A DNA stretch of 64,000 bases from Aurantimonas sp. 22II-16-19i (GCF_002088275.1 NZ_AQQS01000010.1:90254-154253), one strand, 5' to 3'; positions 1 to 8,780 are shown, counted from the stretch's first letter. Notes: generated from the sequence alone by a model not told the origin. A program made the numbers and translations.

Positions 1-86
1 TCGCGGAAATTCTCGCGGTACCAGCCGCCCTCTGGGTGCGGCTTCATGTCGAGGCTCCGGACGATCTTGAGCGCGGCAGAACTCAT
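1..86 (-). CDS. Cupin (DUF985-like) protein, partial
   Basis: Only the first 28 codons are in the window; the rest lies beyond the left edge. Read on the minus strand, the ATG at 86-84 shares its A with the TGA stop of gloB (TGATG), so the two are probably one transcript. The visible protein contains MKPHPEGGWYRENFR, which matches the opening of the DUF985 (cupin_5) family, where HPEGG(W/F)YRE(T/N) is conserved. These are small beta-barrel proteins of unclear biochemical role. The family call rests on one motif. Confidence 0.7.
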   Translation of the reverse strand, partial: MSSAALKIVRSLDMKPHPEGGWYRENFR

Positions 87-856
87 CAGTATTGATCCCT
101 CTTCTTTCTGATCGCTGCAAAGACGTCGACAGGGTCGGCGCCTGCCATCCCCATGGCCGCCATCAGGCCCTCGTCGTCGGCCCTGAGGAACGGGTTCGTC
201 TTCTTCTCCCGCTCGAGCAGGACAGGCAAGGTCGAACGGCCCTCGCGGCGCAATTCTTCCACCTCGCGCGCCCGTTCCTGCAGCGCGACGTTGTCCGGAT
301 CGACGGAAAGCGCGCATTTTGCGTTCGTCGCGGTGTATTCGTGACCGCAATAGAGCATCGTTGCGCCGGGCAACGCCCGCAGCCGCTGCAGCGATTCCCA
401 CATCATGGCGGCGTCGCCCTCGAACAGCCGCCCGCAGCCGAGCGAGAACAGCGCGTCGGCAGCAAAGACGGCACCGGCGTCCGGCATGAAGTAGGAGACC
501 TCGCCCAGCGTGTGGCCCGGCGTGTCGATCACCTCGACCCTGACCCCGCCGACGTCGATGGTCTGGCCGCCGGCGACCGGGCGGTCGATGCCGGGGATCT
601 TCATCTTCTCCTTCTCCGGCCCGACGATCTCGACGTGGAAGCGGGCCTTGAGGGCCTCGTTGGCCGCGACATGGTCGCCATGGTGGTGAGTCGTCAGGAT
701 GTGGGTGAGCGTCCAGCCGGCCGTCTCGAGCTCGGCGAGAATCGCCTGTTCCTCCGGCGCGTCGATCGCGATCGTCGTGCCGCTCTCGGCCTCGTGGACC
801 AGCACGCCGAAATTGTCGCTTCGGCAGGTGAACTGTCTGATGTCGAAGGATGCCAT
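86..856 (-). CDS. gloB: Hydroxyacylglutathione hydrolase (glyoxalase II)
   Basis: Cytoplasmic metallo-beta-lactamase-fold enzyme that hydrolyses S-D-lactoylglutathione to D-lactate and glutathione, the second step of methylglyoxal detoxification. The metal-binding motif THHHGDH is at residues 56-62; further ligands are in TPGHTLGE and in GHEYT, and the C-terminal KKTNPFLR segment is the glutathione-contacting region typical of the family. Length 256 residues is normal for bacterial GloB. It is divergent from the methyltransferase at 1014, an arrangement I recall from other Hyphomicrobiales. It lies near a second glutathione-dependent detoxification pair (2585-4530). Confidence 0.95.
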   Translation of the reverse strand: MASFDIRQFTCRSDNFGVLVHEAESGTTIAIDAPEEQAILAELETAGWTLTHILTTHHHGDHVAANEALKARFHVEIVGPEKEKMKIPGIDRPVAGGQTIDVGGVRVEVIDTPGHTLGEVSYFMPDAGAVFAADALFSLGCGRLFEGDAAMMWESLQRLRALPGATMLYCGHEYTATNAKCALSVDPDNVALQERAREVEELRREGRSTLPVLLEREKKTNPFLRADDEGLMAAMGMAGADPVDVFAAIRKKRDQY

Positions 857-1013
857 GATCGCCTCCGGTTAGCGTTGCGGGCGTTCGCCGGTCCCGGGCG
901 CGAGGAGCCACCGCCGCCCCGTCGCCGGAACACCGACCTGTCCGAGCGAAAGCGACGCTCCGCGGATCAATTCGCGAAGGGAACGGTTTCGAGCGAGCCA
1001 GCCGTGGTCTTAT

Positions 1014-1826
1014 ATGGGAAACGGCCGCCGTGCTGGAACCTCGGGAGATCACGCCCTGTCGACCAATGCCGACATCATCGACCTCTGCAATTTCTATGCC
1101 TCGCCCCTCGGCGTGGCGGCGGCAAAGTCGATCTCGCTGGCGCTGACGCCGGTCTGGCGGCCGATCTCGGAGGAGCGGCTGCTCGGGCTCGGCTATGCGA
1201 CGCCCTATCTCACGCGCTTCGGCGCCGATTGCGAACGCTCGCTCGCCTTCATGCCCGCCGCGCAAGGGGCCGAGCGCTGGCCGGCCGGGGCACCGCTGCG
1301 GACCGCCCTCGTCGGCATCGAGGACCTGCCGCTCGGCGACGCGTCGATCGACCGCATCCTGATGGTCCATGCGCTGGAATTTGCCGAAAGCGCCGAAGCG
1401 CTGCTCGCCGAGGCGTGGCGGGTGCTGGCGCCGGGCGGCAGCCTGGTCATCGTCGTGCCGCACCGGCGCGGCGTCTGGGCGCGGTTCGAGCACACGCCCT
1501 TCGGTTCGGGCCGGCCGTGGTCGCGCGGCCAGCTGACGCGGCTCCTGCGCTCGGTAACGTTCACACCCCATGCCTGGAGCGAGGCACTGTACTTTCCGCC
1601 CTTCGAGCGCCGGTCGCTGGTCAGCCTGGCGCCGGCACTGGAGCGGCTCGGGCGCCGCTGCTGGCCGATGTTCGCGGGCGTCGTCGTCATCGAGGCCGTC
1701 AAGCAGCTCTATCGCGGCGTCCCGGTCGCCTCGGCGGCGAAGGAACGGCGGGTGGCCAAGCCCGTGCTGGTCCCGGCGGGCGCAGGTGTCGGGGCGCGGC
1801 GGGAAATCGCCACCATCCGCCCGTGA
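1014..1826 (+). CDS. Class I SAM-dependent methyltransferase
   Basis: Putative methyltransferase of 270 residues with unknown substrate. The protein has the family-typical N-terminal stretch DIIDLCNFYASPLG, the SRILMVHALEF-like motif after the SAM-binding strand (here RILMVHALEFAE), and a WRVLAPGG motif that is standard for methyltransferase domain 11/25 proteins. The glycine-rich motif I is degenerate. It is transcribed divergently from gloB. The start is uncertain: the first in-frame ATG is used, no good Shine-Dalgarno precedes it, and homology seems to begin around residue 20. The basic C-terminal tail is not conserved as far as I can tell. Confidence 0.8.
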   Translation: MGNGRRAGTSGDHALSTNADIIDLCNFYASPLGVAAAKSISLALTPVWRPISEERLLGLGYATPYLTRFGADCERSLAFMPAAQGAERWPAGAPLRTALVGIEDLPLGDASIDRILMVHALEFAESAEALLAEAWRVLAPGGSLVIVVPHRRGVWARFEHTPFGSGRPWSRGQLTRLLRSVTFTPHAWSEALYFPPFERRSLVSLAPALERLGRRCWPMFAGVVVIEAVKQLYRGVPVASAAKERRVAKPVLVPAGAGVGARREIATIRP

Positions 1827-1951
1827 CCGCGGGCCGCGGTCGCTTCGGCCCGGACGACATTCCAACCGTCATGCAGCCATAGTGCTCTCTGGACGTTTGT
1901 TCGCTGACCCACGAGACGCAAGGCATCCTGCCACGTCTACAGGAGCAGACC

Positions 1952-2386
1952 ATGTCCGAACTGACACTCCAGGATCTCTCGAAGAAGATGGCGAAGCTCG
2001 ACTTCGCCATGCTCGTCACCCGGTCCCTCGACGGCGGATCGACAGCCCGCCCCATGAGCAACAACGGCGATGTGGGCTATGACGGCGAGAGCTATTTCTT
2101 CGCCTATGCGAACTCCCGCAAGATTGCCGAGATCAGGGCCGAAGACGCCGTCACGCTGACCTATACCGGCGCCCTCGGCATGCTCGGCGGCCCGCCGCTG
2201 TTCGTGGCGGCAGAGGGAAGCGCGACGCTGGTCGAGGACAAGGCGGCCTTCGTCGACCATTGGACGAAGGATCTCGACCGCTGGTTCCCCGGTGGCATCG
2301 ACACGCCCGGCGCGATCATGATCAGGGTGAAGGCGAATCGCATCCGCTACTGGGACGGCGGCGACGAGGGCGAGATCTCCCTCTGA
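1952..2386 (+). CDS. Pyridoxamine 5'-phosphate oxidase-like (general stress) protein
   Basis: A 144-residue FMN-binding split-barrel protein of the general-stress-protein-26 type. The sequence shows the expected pattern: an N-terminal helix, FAMLVTRSLDGGSTARPM (beta strand then substrate/flavin loop), SYFFAYANSRKIAEI and a C-terminal IRVKANRIRYWDG strand. Family members bind flavin and reduce or sequester cofactors under stress; the reaction here cannot be read from sequence. A clear AGGAG lies 8 bases before the ATG. It stands alone between the methyltransferase and the formaldehyde genes. Confidence 0.85.
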   Translation: MSELTLQDLSKKMAKLDFAMLVTRSLDGGSTARPMSNNGDVGYDGESYFFAYANSRKIAEIRAEDAVTLTYTGALGMLGGPPLFVAAEGSATLVEDKAAFVDHWTKDLDRWFPGGIDTPGAIMIRVKANRIRYWDGGDEGEISL

Positions 2387-2584
2387 TCTTCGCCCATTTC
2401 CGCTTCTGCCCGTCCCCCTCCGGAAAGTCACCTCATGGGTCGGGCGGAAGCGGCGTCCTCAGGCACCGCGGCAGATGTTTCGGCCAGCGCGAGCATGCCT
2501 CTCCTCGCCTTTCTCGCATTGCGGGATTTGCATTGCCGCGCGAAATCGCTAGCAAGCGGCCGGGGCACCTCGCAGGAGATTTGC

Positions 2585-3694
2585 ATGAAAACGCGCGCAG
2601 CCGTCGCCTTCGAGGCGAAGAAACCCCTCGAGATCGTCGAACTCGACCTCGAGGGTCCGAAGCAGGGTGAGGTCCTCGTCGAGATCATGGCGACGGGCAT
2701 CTGCCACACCGACGCCTACACGCTGGACGGGCTGGATTCGGAAGGGCTGTTTCCCTCGATCCTCGGGCACGAGGGAGCCGGGATCGTGCGCGAGGTCGGC
2801 GCGGGCGTCACCTATGTGAAGCCCGGCGACCACGTCATCCCGCTCTACACGCCGGAATGCCGCCAGTGTAAGTCGTGCCTCTCCGGCAAGACCAACCTCT
2901 GCACCGCGATCCGCGCCACGCAAGGGAAAGGGCTCATGCCCGACGGCACCTCGCGCTTTTCCTACAAGGGTCAGGCGATCCACCACTACATGGGCTGCTC
3001 GACCTTCTCGAACTTCACCGTGCTTCCAGAAATCGCCGTCGCGAAGATCCGTGAGGACGCGCCCTTCAAGACCGCCTGCTACTGCGGCTGCGGCGTCACC
3101 ACCGGCGTCGGCGCCGTGGTCAACACGGCGAAGGTCGAGCCGGGCGCCAACGTCGTCGTCTTCGGCCTCGGCGGCATCGGTCTCAACGTCATCCAGGGCG
3201 CGAGGCTCGTCGGCGCGGACAAGATCATCGGCGTCGACCTCAACGACGACAAGAAGTCCTGGGGCGAGCGCTTCGGCATGACGCATTTCGTCAATCCGAA
3301 GCAGATCGAGGGCGACATCGTCGCCCATCTCGTCGAGCTGACCGGCGGCGGCGCCGACTACACCTTCGACTGCACCGGCAACACCACGGTCATGCGGCAG
3401 GCGCTGGAAGCGTGCCATCGCGGCTGGGGCGTCTCGGTCGTGATCGGCGTCGCGGAAGCCGGCAAGGAGATCTCCACCCGGCCGTTCCAGCTCGTCACCG
3501 GCCGCGTCTGGAAGGGCTCGGCCTTCGGCGGCGCGCGCGGCCGCACCGACACACCGAAGATCGTCGACTGGTACATGAACGGCAAGATCCAGATCGACCC
3601 GATGATCACCCACACGCTGAGCCTCGAGGAGATCAACAAGGGCTTCGACCTGATGCACGAGGGCAAGTCGATCCGCTCGGTGGTGGTGTACTGA
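2585..3694 (+). CDS. frmA: S-(hydroxymethyl)glutathione dehydrogenase (class III alcohol dehydrogenase)
   Basis: Zinc-dependent NAD-linked enzyme that oxidises S-hydroxymethylglutathione, the spontaneous adduct of formaldehyde and glutathione, to S-formylglutathione; it can also reduce S-nitrosoglutathione. The 369 residues include the catalytic zinc region [10 protein letters not shown], the structural zinc cysteines in [15 protein letters not shown] and the nucleotide-binding GLGGIGLNV loop. The start [16 protein letters not shown] is chosen over an ORF opening 150 bases upstream because of the family N-terminus and the AGGAG at 2574-2578. Its TGA overlaps the ATG of fghA by one base, giving a two-gene detoxification operon. 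Confidence 0.96.
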   Translation: MKTRAAVAFEAKKPLEIVELDLEGPKQGEVLVEIMATGICHTDAYTLDGLDSEGLFPSILGHEGAGIVREVGAGVTYVKPGDHVIPLYTPECRQCKSCLSGKTNLCTAIRATQGKGLMPDGTSRFSYKGQAIHHYMGCSTFSNFTVLPEIAVAKIREDAPFKTACYCGCGVTTGVGAVVNTAKVEPGANVVVFGLGGIGLNVIQGARLVGADKIIGVDLNDDKKSWGERFGMTHFVNPKQIEGDIVAHLVELTGGGADYTFDCTGNTTVMRQALEACHRGWGVSVVIGVAEAGKEISTRPFQLVTGRVWKGSAFGGARGRTDTPKIVDWYMNGKIQIDPMITHTLSLEEINKGFDLMHEGKSIRSVVVY

Positions 3695-4530
3695 TGGAAA
3701 CCGTCTCGACCAACACCGCCCATGGCGGCGTCCAGGGCGTCTATCGCCACGCGTCGAAGGAGACCGGCACGGAGATGACCTTCTCGGTCTTCGTGCCGCC
3801 CCATGCGGCAGGCGCGAAGCTGCCGGTGGTCTGGTATCTCTCCGGCCTCACCTGCACCCATGCCAACGTCACCGAAAAGGGCGAATTCCGCAGGGCCTGC
3901 GCCGAACTCGGCCTGATCTTCGTCGCGCCGGACACATCGCCCCGCGGCGACGGCGTTGCGGACGATGCCGAGGGCGCCTACGACTTCGGCCTCGGGGCCG
4001 GCTTCTATGTGGATGCCACCGAGGAGCCCTTCGCGGCGAACTACCGCATGTGGTCCTACGTCACCGAGGAACTCCCCGCCCTGATCGGGCAAGAGTTTCC
4101 GGCGGACATGGCGCGCCAGTCGATCATGGGCCACTCCATGGGCGGCCACGGCGCGCTGACGATCGGACTGACCTTCCCGGATCGCTTCAAGGCGGTCTCG
4201 GCCTTCTCGCCGATCGTCGCGCCGAGCCAGGTGCCCTGGGGCCACAAGGCCCTGCCCGGCTATCTCGGCGACGACCAGGCAGCCTGGCGCCGCCACGACG
4301 CCGTGGCGCTGATCGAGGACGGCGCCCGGGTCGACGCGCTGCTCGTCGACCAGGGCACGGCCGACAACTTCCTCGAAGGCCAGCTGAAGCCGGAGCTGCT
4401 CGACCAGGCCTGCAAGGCGGCGGGGATCGACCTCACCCTGCGCATGCAGGAGGGCTACGACCACAGCTACTATTTCATCTCGACCTTCATGGCCGATCAC
4501 CTCGCCTGGCACGCCCAGCGGCTCGGCTGA
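3694..4530 (+). CDS. fghA: S-formylglutathione hydrolase
   Basis: Serine esterase of the alpha/beta-hydrolase (esterase D) family that hydrolyses S-formylglutathione to formate and glutathione, completing glutathione-dependent formaldehyde oxidation. The 278-residue protein shows the nucleophile elbow GHSMGGHGAL, the oxyanion-associated LSGLTCTHANV segment and the catalytic-histidine region GYDHSYYF. The ATG overlaps the stop of the upstream dehydrogenase (TGATG), so translation is probably coupled. A GC-rich hairpin follows about 20 bases after the stop. Confidence 0.96.
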   Translation: METVSTNTAHGGVQGVYRHASKETGTEMTFSVFVPPHAAGAKLPVVWYLSGLTCTHANVTEKGEFRRACAELGLIFVAPDTSPRGDGVADDAEGAYDFGLGAGFYVDATEEPFAANYRMWSYVTEELPALIGQEFPADMARQSIMGHSMGGHGALTIGLTFPDRFKAVSAFSPIVAPSQVPWGHKALPGYLGDDQAAWRRHDAVALIEDGARVDALLVDQGTADNFLEGQLKPELLDQACKAAGIDLTLRMQEGYDHSYYFISTFMADHLAWHAQRLG

Positions 4531-4550
4531 CCTTGCGATGACGAAAAGCG

Positions 4551-4580
4551 GGATCGCGGCGCGGAGTTTAGCCGCGATCC
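4551..4580 (+). terminator. Hairpin after fghA, possible terminator
   Basis: GGATCGCGGC at 4551-4560 pairs perfectly with GCCGCGATCC at 4571-4580 around a 10-base loop, 20 bases downstream of the fghA stop. No T tract follows, so it may be a weak terminator or an mRNA 3'-end stabiliser. Confidence 0.4.
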
Positions 4581-4689
4581 TGCAGGAAGTGAGCGGGCGG
4601 CCTCGCGCGCGGCGAAGGCGAGGATGCCGGCGCCGGCGCCTGGCGGCTGGCTCCCTGCCCGTCCGTAGCGACCTTCCAGGACAAGCACC

Positions 4690-4872
4690 CGCGCTACGGC
4701 CGTCGTCCGCATGGCGCTCGGCAACGCCACCATCCCGCAGATCGTGTCCGTCACCGGCCACACGGTGGCCAGCGCCCATACCATTCTCGAGCACTCTCTG
4801 GCGCAGCGTCCGGACATGGCCGACTCAGCCATCGGCGCGATGATCGCTTGGGAGGCAAAGGCCGAACAGTGA
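4690..4872 (+). pseudogene. Tyrosine recombinase (integrase) C-terminal remnant
   Basis: The reading frame ending in TGA at 4870-4872 encodes RATAVVRMALGNATIPQIV followed by SVTGHTVASAHTILEHSLA and a helical tail. This matches the C-terminal catalytic region of phage-type integrases, where a (L)RGTAVTRLA block carries the second arginine, (I)TGH carries the histidine, and the nucleophilic tyrosine normally sits in a HYLAR-like motif. Here that position reads HSLAQ, so the nucleophile is lost, and the upstream 200 to 300 residues are missing. It points towards tRNA-Arg 110 bases away, as expected for the edge of an old tRNA-integrated element. The family call rests on motif resemblance. Confidence 0.65.
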
Positions 4873-4882
4873 GAACGCCCGT

Positions 4883-4936
4883 GAACGCCTGAGACTTGTG
4901 AGACCTCTTACGAAGTCTCACAAGTCTCAGGCGTTC
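4883..4936. repeat. Perfect 22-bp inverted repeat (long hairpin)
   Basis: Bases 4883-4904 are the exact reverse complement of 4915-4936, around a 10-base loop. The arm contains GCCTGAGACTTGTGAGAC. It lies between the integrase remnant and tRNA-Arg. It could end transcription from the relic side, be a former recombination or arm-binding site, or be a mobile palindrome. Confidence 0.85.
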
Positions 4937-4938
4937 CA

Positions 4939-4958
4939 CTGACGTTCTACAACGTCAG
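4939..4958. repeat. Second small hairpin before tRNA-Arg
   Basis: CTGACGTT at 4939-4946 and AACGTCAG at 4951-4958 form a perfect 8-bp stem with a 4-base loop, three bases after the larger inverted repeat. The tRNA is transcribed leftwards, so both hairpins lie just downstream of its 3' end and may form its termination region. Confidence 0.6.
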
Positions 4959-4978
4959 CTGTACCATATTGATTTTGA

Positions 4979-5055
4979 TGGTGATCCCGACTGGATTCGA
5001 ACCAGTGACCCTCAGATTAGGAATCTGATGCTCTATCCTGCTGAGCTACGGGACC
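4979..5055 (-). tRNA. tRNA-Arg (anticodon CCT)
   Basis: Read on the minus strand, a complete cloverleaf is visible: acceptor GGTCCCG pairs with CGGGATC (one G-T pair), a D arm with GCTC/GAGC, an anticodon arm with loop TTCCTAA (anticodon CCT at 5021-5019), a T arm ACTGG/CCAGT around TTCGAAT, discriminator A, and an encoded CCA at 4981-4979. It decodes AGG. This tRNA is a common integration target; the integrase remnant lies immediately beyond its 3' end. Confidence 0.97.
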
Positions 5056-5301
5056 ACACGGCCGCGGACCATAGTGAAACCGGGGCCGCAGGCCAAGGCC
5101 TCGCCTGGATCATTCGCAAATTTTCGCGCGAGCGAGCCGGTCGCCGGGTCGGGCGGAGAGCGGATGAACCCGGCGCGCCGGGTCGACCGGCCCTCCCCCG
5201 GATGCCCGCTGCCGACACGCCGGAGAAAGCGCGGCTCGTTTCCCGCATCCTCGCGCGGCACGGTACCCCGCGCGGCCGATCGGAGATCGGGAGACCGAAG
5301 C

Positions 5302-5943
5302 TCACCGGACGGTCGGATCGGCCTGGGCGAGCAGGATCGCATCGCCTTGCCTCACGCTGACGCGGATCGGGCCGGCGGCCTCGTTGGACTGGGTGAGGAT
5401 CGAGGTGAAAGGCAGGTCGACGTCGGCGAGCGGCCATTTGGCGCCCTCGATGGTCAGGCCCGTCACGGCCGAGAACTTCAGCACCGAGAACTGCGTTCCC
5501 GGCTCGAGTTCGAAATGCCGGGGCTCGGCCGACAGCGGGAAGGCCGATTCGGCGCCATCGCAAAGGGCGATGTCGAGGCCGGCGCGATAATAGCGCAGCG
5601 CCAGGATGAAATGGGCGAAGGCATGGTCGCTGCGCGGACCGCCCAGCGCCCCGACGAGGGTGAGCCGCGTCGCGCCGAGCGCAATCGCCGCCTCGATCGC
5701 CAGTTCGCCGTCGGTCTTGTCCTTGTCGCGCTCGAAGGTCTCGCGCCTGACGCCGGCCAAGGCGATCGGCGGCTCGCCGGGAGCGGAATCGAAGTCGCCG
5801 ACCCAGAGTTCGGGCGCCAGCCCGAGTGTCGCCGCATGGCGGATCCCGTCATCGGCGGCGATCACCCGCGCGGCCGCGACCAGGGCCCGGAGCTCGGCCG
5901 TCGGCGCCATGCGGCCGGCAAGCAGGATGGCGAAATGCGACAT
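5302..5943 (-). CDS. thiN: Thiamine diphosphokinase
   Basis: Transfers pyrophosphate from ATP to thiamine to make thiamine diphosphate, for salvage of free thiamine. The 213-residue protein contains ADDGIRHA, the acidic GDFDS motif and DKDKTDGELA, which together bind ATP-magnesium, and the LGGPRSDHAFAH segment of the family's GGxxGRxDH motif (the first arginine is displaced or replaced). It is monocistronic as far as visible. I looked for a TPP riboswitch in the upstream leader and did not recognise one. Confidence 0.9.
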   Translation of the reverse strand: MSHFAILLAGRMAPTAELRALVAAARVIAADDGIRHAATLGLAPELWVGDFDSAPGEPPIALAGVRRETFERDKDKTDGELAIEAAIALGATRLTLVGALGGPRSDHAFAHFILALRYYRAGLDIALCDGAESAFPLSAEPRHFELEPGTQFSVLKFSAVTGLTIEGAKWPLADVDLPFTSILTQSNEAAGPIRVSVRQGDAILLAQADPTVR

Positions 5944-6309
5944 TGACTGTTATTCCCTTCAGCACGATCCCAGCCGGTACACATCGGCAACGGGTCGATC
6001 GTCATGCGGTTCAATGGCTCGATACGCCAGGAAGCGGGTATCGCGAAACCCGCTCGTGCCGACACCGCCGCGATGGCCGCCCGCCTCACGAGCTTGCGCG
6101 CGGGCTCGAGGTTGCGGTCGGCCGCCGACCCTCAATTCCCGTGATTGACAAGATTTGTCTTCCCGCGCATATCACCTGCCATGACCGTACGCTCCCAGAC
6201 CTCGAAAACGTCGATTAGCTGACGCCCCGCCCCGCTTGTCTCCCCCGGGGCGGAGGACGAGCGTGCTCGATCGTTTGGCAAGGGGAGAGCGAGAGAAGGT
6301 CGAATTCCC
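5944..6309. other. Intergenic region between thiN and asd
   Basis: This 366-base divergent region holds no convincing gene; short frames here lack family features. It should contain both promoters, and one candidate for asd is listed separately. Confidence 0.5.
6145..6174 (+). promoter_or_regulatory. Candidate asd promoter
   Basis: A perfect -35 hexamer TTGACA at 6145-6150 is followed after 18 bases by ATATCA at 6169-6174, a weak -10. It is about 135 bases upstream of the asd ATG. Pattern-based only. Confidence 0.35.
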
Positions 6310-7341
6310 ATGGGCTACAAGGTTGCCGTCGTCGGCGCCACCGGCAATGTCGGGCGCGAGATGCTGTCGATCCTTTCCGAGCGCGGCTTTCCGGCCGACG
6401 AAGTGGTGGCGCTCGCCTCGCGCCGCAGCCAGGGCACCGAGGTGTCCTTCGGCGACAAGACGCTGAAGGTGAAGCCCCTCGACCAGTTCGATTTCGCCGG
6501 CACCGACATCTGCCTGATGTCGGCCGGCGGCGAGATTTCCAAGCAGTGGTCGCCGAGGATCGCAGCGCAGGGCTGCGTCGTCATCGATAATTCCTCCGCC
6601 TTCCGCTACGATCCGGACGTGCCGCTGATCGTGCCGGAGGTGAATGCCGACGCCGTCGTGGGCTTCTCCAGGAAGAACATCATCGCCAATCCGAACTGCT
6701 CGACCGCCCAGCTGGTCGTCGCGCTGAAGCCGCTGCATGATCATGCCAAGATCAAGCGTGTCGTGGTCTCGACCTACCAGTCGGTCTCCGGCGCCGGCAA
6801 GGAAGGCATGGACGAGCTGTTCAAGCAGTCGCGCGCGGTCTTCGTCGCCGACCCGGTCGAGCGCAAGAAGTTCACCAAGCGCATCGCCTTCAACGTCATC
6901 CCCCATATCGACGTCTTCATGGAGGACGGTTCGACGAAGGAGGAGTGGAAGGTGATGGTCGAGACCAAGAAGATGCTCGACCCGAAGATCAAGGTCACCT
7001 GCACCGCCGTGCGCGTTCCGGTCTTCATCGGCCATTCGGAAGCGGTCAACATCGAGTTCGAGAACCCGATCACCGCCGACGAGGCCCGCGCGATCCTGCG
7101 CGAGGCGCCGGGCTGCCTCGTCGTCGACAAGCACGAGGACGGCGGCTACATCACGCCCTACGAGTCCGCCGGCGAGGACGCGACCTACATCTCGCGCATC
7201 CGCGAGGACCAGACGCTGGAGAACGGCCTCAACATCTGGGTCGTTTCGGACAACCTGCGCAAGGGCGCGGCGCTCAACACCGTCCAGATCGCCGAGCTCC
7301 TCGTCAATCGCGGTCTGCTGAAGCAGAAGCGGGCGGCCTGA
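6310..7341 (+). CDS. asd: Aspartate-semialdehyde dehydrogenase
   Basis: Reduces 4-aspartyl phosphate to aspartate-4-semialdehyde with NADPH, the branch-point step to lysine/diaminopimelate, threonine, methionine and isoleucine. The 343-residue protein opens with the Rossmann motif VAVVGATGNVG, carries the catalytic cysteine in NPNCSTAQ and the family segment YQSVSGAG, and ends with the expected dimer-interface helices (NTVQIAELL). Length and motifs are typical of the proteobacterial short form. It appears to be transcribed alone. Confidence 0.97.
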   Translation: MGYKVAVVGATGNVGREMLSILSERGFPADEVVALASRRSQGTEVSFGDKTLKVKPLDQFDFAGTDICLMSAGGEISKQWSPRIAAQGCVVIDNSSAFRYDPDVPLIVPEVNADAVVGFSRKNIIANPNCSTAQLVVALKPLHDHAKIKRVVVSTYQSVSGAGKEGMDELFKQSRAVFVADPVERKKFTKRIAFNVIPHIDVFMEDGSTKEEWKVMVETKKMLDPKIKVTCTAVRVPVFIGHSEAVNIEFENPITADEARAILREAPGCLVVDKHEDGGYITPYESAGEDATYISRIREDQTLENGLNIWVVSDNLRKGAALNTVQIAELLVNRGLLKQKRAA

Positions 7342-7499
7342 CGGGCCGGCGGCACCACCGCAAAGCGCCTGACGGCAATTCTGGCGGTGGTGGACCGCTT
7401 GCGCCCGATCCCATAGAAGACCCGGGACCGCCAGGCACGCGCCGGCGGTCCCGTGCCTGCGGGGTCCCGCGGCCAGCCTTGCGCCCCTCGGAGACAGCC

Positions 7500-8717
7500 T
7501 TGTCAGCCCCGGCCGATCGATCTCGCCTCCGCGCGCTGCTCAGCCTCGCCTTCGCCAGGACGGCTTCCCTGGATGCTCGCGTCGACCGGCTCGCGGCGGC
7601 CCGTCTCGGCCCTCTGCCCCTGCCGCTGGTCTTCGTGGCGCTGGTCCTTCTCGCAAACCTCGCCCTCAACCTCGTCTCGGACATCGCTCCCGGCTACGAC
7701 GACCGCGAACAACTCGCCGACATGGCGGCCTGGGCCTGGGGCTATCGCGGCGTCCAGCCGCCGCTGCACACCTGGCTGATCAAGCTCGTCGATCTCGCGG
7801 TCGGCAGCGACATCGCGGCGATCTACGTCACCCGCTCCGCCGTCCTGTGTGTCATCGCAGTCCTCCTCTACCGCATCGGGCGCGAGCTGCAGCTCTCGCG
7901 CCAGGGGGCGGGCGCCGCGGCGCTGGGCCTGTTCCTGATGCCGACGGTCGGATGGGAGGCGCAGCGCAGCTTCAGCCATTCGCTCAGCGGGATGCTGTTC
8001 ACCGCGCTCTTTCAGCTGGCGGTTCTGATGCTGCTTCGCCGCAGGAGCACCGGCACCTATGCCCTGACCGGCGCGAGTGCCGCGCTCGCCCTCCTCGGCA
8101 AGTACAACAGCCTCATCGGGCTCGCAGGGGCAGCCTGCGCGATCGTTCTGTTGCCCGAGGTCCGCAAGCGCCTGCGGGCCGGCGGGATGCTCGTCGCAGC
8201 CGCCGTCGGCGCGGCGATCCTCGCGGCGCCGCTGACCTGGCTCGCCGCCGGAAGGCTCGAGACCCTGGACGACAGCGCCGGCAAGTTCGGCTTCCACGGC
8301 TCCGGCTCGTTCCTTCTCGACCGGCTGGAAGGGGCCGGCGAGTTCGCCCTCAACACCCTCTCCTATTGCGGCCCGCTGATCGTCCTGGCGCTCATCGCCG
8401 GTCTGGTCGCCTGCATCGATGGACGGATCGTGCGCGGCAGCCTCGCACGCCTCGGCGTCGGGACGCGCTATCTGCTGACGGCGATCGCCGCGTCGTTCCT
8501 CCTGGCCTTCGCGCTGATTCTGGTCAGCGGAACGACCGAGGTGAAGGGCTATTGGCTGCACCCGATCCTGATCACGCTTCCGGCGGCCGCGGCCGCCATT
8601 CTCGAAGCCGTGGACGCGACCGGCTGGGCCAACCGCTTCCTGATCTTCTGCGCGATTATTCTGGCCCTGGCGAGCGTCGTCGCCTTCGTGCTCAGGGCCT
8701 ATGGGATCGGCATGTGA
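7500..8717 (+). CDS. GT39/ArnT-like membrane glycosyltransferase family protein
   Basis: Polytopic inner-membrane protein of 405 residues. After a short cytoplasmic tail there are about nine or ten hydrophobic helices. The first periplasmic loop contains GYDDREQLADMAAWAWGYR, which carries the acidic pair and the aromatic PPLHTWLI motif typical of dolichyl-phosphate-mannose/undecaprenyl-sugar transferases (GT39, PMT_2 domain). Such enzymes move a sugar from a lipid carrier to an envelope acceptor; the acceptor is unknown. I place the start at the TTG at 7500, which has GGAG about 8 bases upstream; no ATG or GTG suits the frame. It is convergent with the next gene. Confidence 0.75.
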   Translation: MSAPADRSRLRALLSLAFARTASLDARVDRLAAARLGPLPLPLVFVALVLLANLALNLVSDIAPGYDDREQLADMAAWAWGYRGVQPPLHTWLIKLVDLAVGSDIAAIYVTRSAVLCVIAVLLYRIGRELQLSRQGAGAAALGLFLMPTVGWEAQRSFSHSLSGMLFTALFQLAVLMLLRRRSTGTYALTGASAALALLGKYNSLIGLAGAACAIVLLPEVRKRLRAGGMLVAAAVGAAILAAPLTWLAAGRLETLDDSAGKFGFHGSGSFLLDRLEGAGEFALNTLSYCGPLIVLALIAGLVACIDGRIVRGSLARLGVGTRYLLTAIAASFLLAFALILVSGTTEVKGYWLHPILITLPAAAAAILEAVDATGWANRFLIFCAIILALASVVAFVLRAYGIGM

Positions 8718-8723
8718 GCACGA

Positions 8724-8754
8724 AGGCTCGGCGGCGCGTCGCCGCCGCGAGCCT
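8724..8754. terminator. Terminator between convergent genes
   Basis: AGGCTCG at 8724-8730 pairs with CGAGCCT at 8748-8754, and the GC-rich interior extends the stem with one bulge. It starts 7 bases after the GT39 gene's stop and lies 27 bases before the end of the convergent gene. It has no strong T tract. Confidence 0.5.
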
Positions 8755-8780
8755 CTCGCGTCCTTCGGCGCCCGGCCGGG

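Noticed and set aside
4531..4980. Duplicate of the tRNA-Arg 3' end as an attachment site
   Set aside because: I searched for a copy of the GATTCGAACCAGT region between fghA and the tRNA and found none in the window.
5944..6100. Possible TPP riboswitch before thiN
   Set aside because: The conserved CTGAGA and the second thi-box core were not found in the leader.
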